Positions 1 to 5,079 of a DNA stretch of 5,463 bases are shown here, piece by piece. A program made the translations under genes and the position numbers. The stretch lies in assembly GCA_937892085.1 (NCBI GenBank), contig CALAVD010000141.1, forward strand, positions 1 through 5,463, written 5' to 3'. The first letter of the stretch is position 1; every line of letters starts with the position of its first letter. Origin of the DNA: an uncultured Prevotellaceae bacterium (lineage in GTDB: Bacteria > Bacteroidota > Bacteroidia > Bacteroidales > Muribaculaceae). Under the pieces are notes generated by a model. It did not search any database. It saw only the letters and a program-made list of their open reading frames with translations, and was not told the origin of the DNA.

Positions 1-1083
1 TTCCAGATTTTCTATGTATTCATCAACATTGGCGGTCTTATCGCACCTTTCGTAGCTCCCTATCTGCGCCAGTGGTGGTTAGGCGTCAACGACCTCACCT
101 ATAACGCCGAGTTGCCAGCATTGTGCCACCAGTTCATTAATGGCGCCAGCGCCATGACAGGTGAAGCAATGAGCAACCTCAACACCCTTGCTCAGCAAGT
201 GAGTGGCTCGGCACCCGCCGACATGGCTGCCTTCTGCTCTAAATATCTTGAGGTGTTCAACACTGGTGTTCACTACTCATTTATCGCATCGGTGGCAGCA
301 ATGCTCATCTCGTTGATAATCTTCATCTACTATCAGAAGATTTTCCCAACTCCTGCCAAGAAAGAGGCTCAAACAGCTGTTGACTACACTCCTGAGGAGA
401 AAAAGGCTATGGCAAAGGAAATCAAGCAGCGCATGTATGCACTCTTTGCAGTGCTTGGCGTGGCTGTGTTCTTCTGGTTCTCGTTCCACCAGAACGGTCA
501 GTCGCTCTCAGTATTCGCTCGCGACTTCGTGAAGACCGACTCTATCGCTCCCGAGATTTGGCAAGCAGTGAACCCATTCTTCGTGATTGTGCTCACTCCA
601 ATCATCATGTTCATATTTGGTGCGTTGAGCAAGCGCGGCAAGGAAATTTCCACTCCTCGCAAGATTGCTTACGGTATGTTCATCGCAGGCCTTGCTTACC
701 TCTTCCTCGCTATCTACTCTAACGTGAGCGGATATCCATCGGGCGAAGACTTCAAGGCTATGGATGTAAGCGTTAAGGAAGGCATGAAAGCTGGCGCGTG
801 GGTTCTCATCGTGACCTACTTCTTCCTTACCGTTGCCGAGCTGTTTATTTCTCCTCTCGGACTGTCGTTCGTCTCGAAGGTGGCACCTAAGAACTTGCAG
901 GGATTGTGCCAGGGCTTATGGCTCGGCGCTACAGCCGTTGGCAACCTGCTCATCTGGCTTGGCCCGTTGATGTATAACAAGTGGCCATTGTGGTTGTGCT
1001 GGACGGTATTCTTGGTTGTGTGCCTCATCTCGATGGGCGTGATGCTCGGAATGGTGAAGTGGCTCGAGCGAGTTACCAAGTAA
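1..1083 (+). CDS. POT/PTR2-family peptide transporter, 5'-truncated by the window edge
   Basis: This is a proton-coupled oligopeptide transporter of the inner membrane (major facilitator superfamily), expected to import di- and tripeptides with protons. The frame is open from base 1, so the N-terminal third lies outside the window; 360 residues are visible. They begin in the PTR2 signature on TM5 (FYVFINIGGLIAPF, visible residues 4-17). TM7 carries FFWFSFHQNG (157-166), TM8 begins at NPFF (about 190), and TM10 carries AELFISPLG with the conserved acidic residue at E280. About 75 mostly polar residues (23-97) separate TM5 from TM6, roughly 30 more than in the paralogue at 2842-4392. The TM6-TM7 linker is a short charged stretch, without the extra HA/HB helices of many bacterial POTs. 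The gene ends in TAA and is followed by a strong terminator. Family assignment is firm; the exact substrate is inferred from the family. Confidence 0.93.
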   Translation, partial: FQIFYVFINIGGLIAPFVAPYLRQWWLGVNDLTYNAELPALCHQFINGASAMTGEAMSNLNTLAQQVSGSAPADMAAFCSKYLEVFNTGVHYSFIASVAAMLISLIIFIYYQKIFPTPAKKEAQTAVDYTPEEKKAMAKEIKQRMYALFAVLGVAVFFWFSFHQNGQSLSVFARDFVKTDSIAPEIWQAVNPFFVIVLTPIIMFIFGALSKRGKEISTPRKIAYGMFIAGLAYLFLAIYSNVSGYPSGEDFKAMDVSVKEGMKAGAWVLIVTYFFLTVAELFISPLGLSFVSKVAPKNLQGLCQGLWLGATAVGNLLIWLGPLMYNKWPLWLCWTVFLVVCLISMGVMLGMVKWLERVTK

Positions 1084-1115
1084 CATGTCTCACAAGAGAT
1101 AGATTATATAGCCTA

Positions 1116-1155
1116 AAAATCACCCTGAGGTAAATTTCAGCCTTAGGGTGATTTT
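1116..1155 (+). terminator. Intrinsic terminator of the first POT gene
   Basis: A 15-bp stem pairs 1116-1130 (AAAATCACCCTGAGG) with 1141-1155 (CCTTAGGGTGATTTT). It contains one G·U pair and a 10-nt loop. It begins 32 bp after the stop codon, and the right arm itself supplies the T-rich end. It closes the transporter transcript before the repeat-bounded cassette begins at 1165, so the ATPase gene is probably not read from the transporter promoter. Confidence 0.85.
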
Positions 1156-1164
1156 ATTCCTTTC

Positions 1165-1240
1165 CCTACCAAAAACAGCACAAAAAAGTGCGTAAACCGT
1201 CTAAATCTCATTTTTTTCCATAGATTTAGACAGTTTACGG
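1165..1240 (+). repeat. Left copy of 76-bp direct repeat
   Basis: This copy is identical base for base to 2713-2788. It starts with CCTACCAAAAACAGCAC and ends with CAGTTTACGG. Identity stops sharply on both sides: C1164 against T2712, and ACATTT against TAAAAA after the end. The repeat contains a small GCAC-A6-GTGC hairpin (1178-1191) followed by a long inverted repeat (1191-1239). It lies between the terminator of the first transporter and the promoter of the ATPase gene. Confidence 0.97.
1191..1239. repeat. Inverted repeat inside the left direct repeat
   Basis: Left arm 1191-1208 (CGTAAACCGTCTAAATCT) and right arm 1222-1239 (AGATTTAGACAGTTTACG) pair at 17 of 18 positions around a 13-bp T-rich spacer. 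The single mismatch is C1198 against A1232 on the plus strand, which becomes a G·U pair in a minus-strand RNA. The right arm ends 12 bp before the -7 element of the ATPase promoter, so a protein bound here would cover the region where the -33 contact is expected. It could be an operator, a transposon-end recognition site or a terminator; the sequence alone does not choose. Confidence 0.92.
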
Positions 1241-1251
1241 ACATTTTTTTC

Positions 1252-1259
1252 TATATTTG
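1252..1259 (+). promoter_or_regulatory. Bacteroidetes-type -7 promoter element of the ATPase gene
   Basis: TATATTTG matches the TAnnTTTG -7 consensus of the Bacteroidetes primary sigma factor. It ends 16 bp before the ATG at 1276. Initiation usually occurs a few bases downstream of the box, so the leader would be only about 10 nt (A-rich, ending CATCG), with no Shine-Dalgarno sequence. No good -33 TTTG is seen at the usual 19-21 bp spacing; that region falls in the right arm of the inverted repeat. The cassette therefore appears to carry its own promoter. Confidence 0.65.
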
Positions 1260-1275
1260 CACAAAAAATACATCG

Positions 1276-2700
1276 ATGCTAATAGGACGTGAAAAAGAGA
1301 AAAAGACATTGCTTGAAGCTGTGGAAAATGAATATTCGCAGTTTATCGCAGTATATGGCCGCCGCCGAGTTGGGAAAACTTTTTTAATAAGAGAGACTTT
1401 CAACTATAAATTCGATTTTCAGTTTACTGGAGCTGCTCACACAAGTGCCAAACGCCAATTAGCACGTTTTAGACTTGCCTTAAAAGAGCAGGGGTTGAAA
1501 GATGTTGCATCATCAATCACAAACTGGATGGATGCCTTTGCCGAGTTGAAACGTTTTATTAATCAGCTCCCAGAGGGCAAGAAGTTGATTTTTTTTGATG
1601 AATTGCCATGGATGGATGCACCTCGTTCAGGATTTTTGAGTGAACTGGAATCTTTTTGGAACGGCTGGGCATCGGCTCGTAAAGACATTGTTTTCATAGT
1701 GTGTGGTAGTTCTACTTCATGGATGGTGAAAAAAATCATCAAGAACAAGGGTGGGTTACACAACCGTCTGTCTCACCGCATCGCTCTTAAACCATTTTCA
1801 TTGTGCTTGTGTGAACAGATGATGCAGTCTCGCAATATTGAGATGAGCCGCAAGCAACTGCTTGAAGCATATATGATTTTTGGTGGTGTGCCTTACTATT
1901 GGAGTTTACTAAAGCCTGGCGCCAGCCTACCTCAAGAAATAGATCGAATGATATTTAAAGAGGATGGCGATATGTATGACGAATTCAGTATGCTTTACGC
2001 ATCATTATTTAACAATCCCGAACCCTACATGAAAGTAATTTCGCTGCTTGCTAATAGAAAGATGGGGATGACACGCAAGGAACTTGTCGATAAGGGAAAA
2101 TTCCATAATAATGGGCGCTTTAGTGAAATACTCAAGGATCTTGAATGGTGTGGTTTTATTCGCTCATATTCTGTGCCAGGTAAGATTGTTAAAGATGAGA
2201 TATACCAATTAATTGACAACTACACACTATTCTATTATTCTTTTATTCATGGTGTGCATCAAAGCAAAAACTACTGGCAGGCCATGCAAGGCAAGCCAAA
2301 ATACAACACTTGGTGTGGCTTAGCATTCGAACGGGTGTGCCTGTGGCATATCGATCAAATAAAGACGAAACTTGGGATTTCTGGAATTTTAACCCAGGAG
2401 TTCTCATGGCGCTATGGTGGAAATACAGATGAAGGCATTCCTGGCGCTCAGATAGATTTGTTGATAAGTCGAAGCGACGGAATTACCGACTTGTGTGAGA
2501 TGAAATACTCATTAGAGCCGTTTGCCATTACTGCTAATTATGAGAGAGAACTTGCCACGAAAAAGTCAGTTTTCTCAAGAATCACAAAAACAAAAAATGC
2601 GGTTCATGTGGTAATGGTGTCCACACAAGGGGTGGCGCGTAACAAATACTATGGAGCCATTCAAAACGAAGTGTGTTTGGATGACTTATTTGCATTTTAA
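1276..2700 (+). CDS. Archaeal-type AAA+ ATPase with C-terminal DUF234 PD-(D/E)XK nuclease-like domain
   Basis: This 474-residue protein has the architecture of COG1672 (ATPase_2 plus DUF234), a family often present in many copies in Bacteroidales and archaea and of unknown cellular role. The N-terminal AAA+ domain has Walker A GRRRVGKT (28-35), Walker B KLIFFDELPW (103-112; D108, E109), a sensor-1-like CGSSTSW (143-149) and candidate arginine fingers in HNRLSHR (R164, R168). GGVPYYW (203-209) is typical of the family. Residues about 250-300 look like a winged-helix DNA-binding segment. The C-terminal part keeps a PD-(D/E)XK pattern: E352 (AFERVC), D394 (QIDLL) and E408-x-K410 (CEMKY), so the nuclease site looks intact. 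The ATG follows a promoter 16 bp upstream. No signal peptide or membrane segment is seen; the protein should be cytoplasmic. Codon use is more AT-rich than in the flanking genes, consistent with transfer. Nuclease activity is inferred from motifs only. Confidence 0.9.
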   Translation: MLIGREKEKKTLLEAVENEYSQFIAVYGRRRVGKTFLIRETFNYKFDFQFTGAAHTSAKRQLARFRLALKEQGLKDVASSITNWMDAFAELKRFINQLPEGKKLIFFDELPWMDAPRSGFLSELESFWNGWASARKDIVFIVCGSSTSWMVKKIIKNKGGLHNRLSHRIALKPFSLCLCEQMMQSRNIEMSRKQLLEAYMIFGGVPYYWSLLKPGASLPQEIDRMIFKEDGDMYDEFSMLYASLFNNPEPYMKVISLLANRKMGMTRKELVDKGKFHNNGRFSEILKDLEWCGFIRSYSVPGKIVKDEIYQLIDNYTLFYYSFIHGVHQSKNYWQAMQGKPKYNTWCGLAFERVCLWHIDQIKTKLGISGILTQEFSWRYGGNTDEGIPGAQIDLLISRSDGITDLCEMKYSLEPFAITANYERELATKKSVFSRITKTKNAVHVVMVSTQGVARNKYYGAIQNEVCLDDLFAF

Positions 2701-2701
2701 A

Positions 2702-2715
2702 AGGAGGTGTCTCCT
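2702..2715 (+). other. Short hairpin containing an orphan Shine-Dalgarno-like sequence
   Basis: Directly after the ATPase stop codon, AGGAG (2702-2706) pairs with CTCCT (2711-2715) around GTGT. The left arm lies in AAGGAGGTGT, an almost full-length anti-16S match, but no start codon follows at a usable distance. The right arm overlaps the first three bases of the right direct repeat. It is probably coincidental or part of the cassette end; no function can be assigned. Confidence 0.4.
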
Positions 2716-2788
2716 ACCAAAAACAGCACAAAAAAGTGCGTAAACCGTCTAAATCTCATTTTTTTCCATAGATTTAGACAGTTTACGG
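2713..2788 (+). repeat. Right copy of 76-bp direct repeat
   Basis: This copy is identical over all 76 bp to 1165-1240 and in the same orientation. It begins 12 bp after the ATPase stop codon and ends 53 bp before the ATG of the second transporter. It therefore occupies most of the upstream region of that transporter. It contains the same GCAC-A6-GTGC hairpin (2726-2739) and long inverted repeat (2739-2787). The absence of any difference between copies points to a recent duplication or ongoing gene conversion. Confidence 0.97.
2739..2787. repeat. Inverted repeat inside the right direct repeat
   Basis: Left arm 2739-2756 and right arm 2770-2787 pair at 17 of 18 positions, with the same single mismatch as in the left copy (C2746/A2780). 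Here the inverted repeat is followed by TAAAAAAATAAAAC rather than by a T-run and a promoter. It is therefore a poor plus-strand terminator for the ATPase gene. On the minus strand the stem is followed by CACTTTTTT, so the repeat could weakly terminate antisense transcription. Confidence 0.92.
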
Positions 2789-2841
2789 TAAAAAAATAAA
2801 ACAACTCAATCTATTAATAACAAATAAAAAACAATCTTTTT

Positions 2842-4392
2842 ATGTTTAAAAACCAACCTAAAGGCTTGTACGCCCTGGCGCTTGCCAACACCGGCGAACG
2901 CTTCGGCTACTACACGATGCTCGCAATTTTTGCGCTGTTCATGCAAGCGAAATTCGGATGGAGCGAGGCTCAGGCAGGACAGGTTTATGCCATATTCCTC
3001 GCCGTAGTTTACTTTGCACCACTTTTCGGAGGTATGCTCGCCGACAAAATTGGATACGGCAAATGTGTTACCATCGGAATGTTTACAATGTTCTTGGGCT
3101 ACTTAGGACTGGCAATTCCCACAGCGGCCGACACGGTGGGACTCGTCACCATGTATGCAGGACTGGCTTGCGTATCTATAGGCACGGGCTTGTTTAAGGG
3201 CAACCTGCAAGTGATGATAGGCAACCTCTTTGACAATCCTAAATATGCCGACCGACGCGACGACGCATTCTCGCTATTCTATATGGCTATCAACATTGGT
3301 GCCATGTTCGCTCCCTCAATGGCAAAGTGGATCACCAACCAATACCTTAGCAGCTACGGATTTACCTACGACGCCGCTAACGTCTCTCCCGACTACCTCC
3401 AAGCACTTTATGGAGGCTACGGACTGTGCTTTGGGGTGGCATGTGTGTCGCTTGTGCTGAGTGCCGTTATCTATTTTGCTTGCAAGAGCTGGTTCAAAGA
3501 CGCTATGAAGACGGCAAAACAGGCTAAGGAATCAAATGCTAATGTTGAAGAACTCACTCCGGCGCAGACCAAAGAGCGCATCACTGCCCTGTTGCTCGTA
3601 TTCGCCGTTGTAATCTTCTTCTGGATGGCGTTTCACCAAAATGGCTCGGCACTCACTTTCTTCGCCAAGAAATACACCAATCTCTCTATCTCGGGCGGCA
3701 TGCGCATCTGGTTCAATATTTTCTCTTTGGCATTAGTCGCACTTGCAGTTTACACTGGCTTTGCCACTTTCCAAAGCAAGGTGAAAAAGACACGCGTCAT
3801 TTGTGGCATATCCACTATAGCCCTTGTAGCGTTAGCAATAGGCTTATTTTTGAGAATGGATAACCCCACCATGGCTCAGCCCAGCGACTTTCAGCAGTTT
3901 AACCCATTCTTTGTGGTTGCCCTCACCCCATTCAGCATACTCTTTTTCGGCGTCTTAGCAGCACGCAATCATGCGATTAGTGCCCCTGCTCGCATTGCCT
4001 GGGGTATGCTCTTGGCTGCGGTGGGATTTGGAGTGATAACTCTGGCATCCATTGGCCTAACTTCTCCTATGGACTTAGGAGACAGCACTCAAAGCGTGTT
4101 ATCGCCAGGATGGCTTATCAGCACCTACTTCACGCTCACCATCGCCGAGCTGTTCCTCTCACCCATGGGCATCAGCTTCGTGTCGAAAGTGGCACCTCCC
4201 AAATACAAGGGTCTCATGATGGGAGGCTGGTTCGTTGCAACCGCTATAGGCAACTACTTGAGTTCTATTCCATCAATGCTGTGGAACAAAATACCGCTTA
4301 TGTATAACTGGGCGATCCTCATTGCCCTGTGCATCATAGCGGCAATATTCATGTTCTCAATGCTCAAGCGACTCGAGAAAGTGGCGAAGTAA
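2842..4392 (+). CDS. POT/PTR2-family proton-coupled peptide transporter
   Basis: This complete 516-residue inner-membrane transporter is predicted to import di/tripeptides with protons. TM1 carries NTGERFGYY (16-24), a variant of the family ExxERFxYY motif in which the first Glu is Asn16; E19 and R20 remain. The MFS motif GGMLADKIGYGK is at 63-74, GTGLFKGN with the TM4 lysine K119 at 114-121, the PTR2 signature FYMAINIGAMFAP at 146-158, FFWMAFHQNG at 259-268 on TM7, and AELFLSPMG with E436 on TM10. Between TM7 and TM8 (NPFF at 354) lie about 60 residues absent from the upstream paralogue, forming two hydrophobic segments (about 287-307 and 319-337). The ATG at 2842 is chosen because TM1 follows at the usual distance; the leader is A-rich without a Shine-Dalgarno or recognisable -7 box. 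A terminator follows the stop. Family call is firm, substrate inferred. Confidence 0.95.
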   Translation: MFKNQPKGLYALALANTGERFGYYTMLAIFALFMQAKFGWSEAQAGQVYAIFLAVVYFAPLFGGMLADKIGYGKCVTIGMFTMFLGYLGLAIPTAADTVGLVTMYAGLACVSIGTGLFKGNLQVMIGNLFDNPKYADRRDDAFSLFYMAINIGAMFAPSMAKWITNQYLSSYGFTYDAANVSPDYLQALYGGYGLCFGVACVSLVLSAVIYFACKSWFKDAMKTAKQAKESNANVEELTPAQTKERITALLLVFAVVIFFWMAFHQNGSALTFFAKKYTNLSISGGMRIWFNIFSLALVALAVYTGFATFQSKVKKTRVICGISTIALVALAIGLFLRMDNPTMAQPSDFQQFNPFFVVALTPFSILFFGVLAARNHAISAPARIAWGMLLAAVGFGVITLASIGLTSPMDLGDSTQSVLSPGWLISTYFTLTIAELFLSPMGISFVSKVAPPKYKGLMMGGWFVATAIGNYLSSIPSMLWNKIPLMYNWAILIALCIIAAIFMFSMLKRLEKVAK

Positions 4393-4410
4393 CCACTTTA
4401 CAATCAAACA

Positions 4411-4443
4411 AATGAGACTTGAAATCAAACCTCAAGTCTCATT
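4411..4443 (+). terminator. Intrinsic terminator of the second POT gene
   Basis: A perfect 12-bp stem pairs 4411-4422 (AATGAGACTTGA) with 4432-4443 (TCAAGTCTCATT). It has a 9-nt loop and is followed by further Ts to 4447. It starts 18 bp after the transporter stop codon and separates it from the convergent folK gene. Confidence 0.9.
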
Positions 4444-4461
4444 TTTTATGTGTTTTATATT

Positions 4462-4493
4462 GCTACGAACAAGACAAAACACGGTTTCGTAGC
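4462..4493 (-). terminator. Weak hairpin downstream of folK, possible terminator
   Basis: GCTACGAA (4462-4469) and TTCGTAGC (4486-4493) form a perfect 8-bp stem with a 16-nt loop, 34 bp beyond the folK stop codon. In the folK direction it is followed by AATATAAAAC rather than a clean U-run. Termination is therefore only a guess; it could also be a simple mRNA-end structure. Confidence 0.35.
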
Positions 4494-4527
4494 GAAATAA
4501 AACGCATTTTTCTGTCATTTTCACTGT

Positions 4528-5001
4528 TTACTCGGCTGCTAGTTTGTCTAGCATCTGCGGGGCGGTGAGGTGGAGCACAGGGTGCTGCCACTCGGGGGCG
4601 AGCTCTGCCATGGGACGCAGGAAGAAGTCACGGCGAGGCAGGTGCCGGTGTGGCACTTGCAGGTTAGGGAGGTCAATGACGAGGTCGTCGATTGCCATGA
4701 TGTCGATATCCACAAGACGATCCACATAGTTGCCATCGCTATCGCGATGACTGTGACCGTGGTTAAGCTCGCGCTCTATGTCGTGGATGATGTTGAGGGC
4801 CTCAATGGGCGTGAAGCGACTCTCAACGGCTATGCCCACGTTGAGGAAGCCGTTGTCGCTGTCAAAGCCCCAAGGCTCGCTCTCCACGATTGAGGAGCGT
4901 GCCGTCACCAGCCCAAGGTCGAGCGACAGCCGCAAATCGGCAGCCCACAGGTTTCCCTCTCGATCTTCCAGGTTAGAGCCTATGTTCAGATAGTAAAGCA
5001 T
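4528..5001 (-). CDS. folK: 2-amino-4-hydroxy-6-hydroxymethyldihydropteridine pyrophosphokinase (HPPK)
   Basis: FolK transfers pyrophosphate from ATP to 6-hydroxymethyl-7,8-dihydropterin in the cytoplasm, the step before dihydropteroate synthase in folate synthesis. The 157-residue product matches the usual length of about 160. It shows IGSN (7-10), SEPWGF (41-46), FLN (52-54), the Mg-binding aspartates in VDIDI (D98, D100), VPH (H118) and R124. Two departures from the E. coli enzyme lie in the catalytic loop: the usual RWGPR is NYVDR, with Tyr92 in place of Trp and R95 kept, and the segment before it is His-rich (HGHSHR, 81-86). The start at 5001 places IGSN at its usual distance from the N-terminus. 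An in-frame extension to 5073 would run through the infB terminator and is rejected. The gene lies downstream of infB on the same strand, 78 bp away, with a terminator between them. Confidence 0.93.
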   Translation of the reverse strand: MLYYLNIGSNLEDREGNLWAADLRLSLDLGLVTARSSIVESEPWGFDSDNGFLNVGIAVESRFTPIEALNIIHDIERELNHGHSHRDSDGNYVDRLVDIDIMAIDDLVIDLPNLQVPHRHLPRRDFFLRPMAELAPEWQHPVLHLTAPQMLDKLAAE

Positions 5002-5029
5002 AAGATAAAAGGAGAAAGTATAAAAGAAA

Positions 5030-5068
5030 AAGGACAAAGTGAGAATTATTACTTTCTGCTTTGTCCTT
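5030..5068 (-). terminator. Intrinsic terminator of infB
   Basis: In the minus-strand transcript, AAGGACAAAG (from 5068 down to 5059) pairs perfectly with CTTTGTCCTT (5039 down to 5030). The loop is 19 nt and the stem is followed by TTTTCTTTTAT. It starts 11 bp after the infB stop codon. An alternative inner pairing of AAAGT (5036-5040) with ACTTT (5051-5055) is possible. The site implies that folK is largely transcribed separately from infB or depends on readthrough. Confidence 0.85.
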
Positions 5069-5079
5069 AACACTTTAAA

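Larger units (their letters stand above)
1165..2788 (+). mobile_element. Putative repeat-bounded ATPase-nuclease cassette
   Basis: A single gene (1276-2700) with its own promoter lies between two perfect 76-bp direct repeats (1165-1240 and 2713-2788; repeat period 1548 bp). The gene is more AT-rich than the transporters on either side and unrelated to them in function, which suggests insertion between two POT paralogues. Each repeat contains an inverted repeat, so the two ends are also mirror images of one another, as transposon ends often are. No DDE, serine, tyrosine or HUH recombinase is encoded, and no short target duplication is visible outside the repeats (TTTCC before the left repeat, TAAAA after the right). 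Calling it mobile is inference; a duplication of a regulatory repeat around a resident gene is the main alternative. Confidence 0.45.

Noticed and set aside
112..114. TTG at 112 as the start of the first transporter
   Set aside because: The same frame is open to base 1 and encodes the PTR2 signature FYVFINIGG upstream of it, so the gene simply enters from outside the window.
79..1079. Minus-strand open frames opposite the first transporter
   Set aside because: They are short frames antisense to a clearly conserved membrane protein, with no recognisable domains.
2736..2771. Tiny GTG-initiated frame inside the right repeat after the Shine-Dalgarno-like motif
   Set aside because: It has about 11 codons made of the palindrome itself, and its distance from the motif (more than 25 bases) is too great for initiation.
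1165..2788. CRISPR-like reading of the repeats
   Set aside because: There are only two 76-bp copies, separated by a full gene; no spacer array and no cas genes.
1165..2788. Standard insertion sequence
   Set aside because: The enclosed protein has Walker A/B and PD-(D/E)XK-type motifs, not a DDE, HUH or recombinase catalytic signature, and no target duplication is evident outside the repeats.
4544..4993. Plus-strand open frames opposite folK
   Set aside because: They are overlapping shadows of the folK coding sequence with low-complexity or Arg/Ser-rich translations and no family resemblance.
5001..5073. N-terminal extension of FolK to an upstream in-frame ATG at 5073
   Set aside because: The extra 24 residues would be encoded by the infB terminator hairpin and an AT-rich spacer, and they precede the point where FolK proteins normally begin (just before IGSN).
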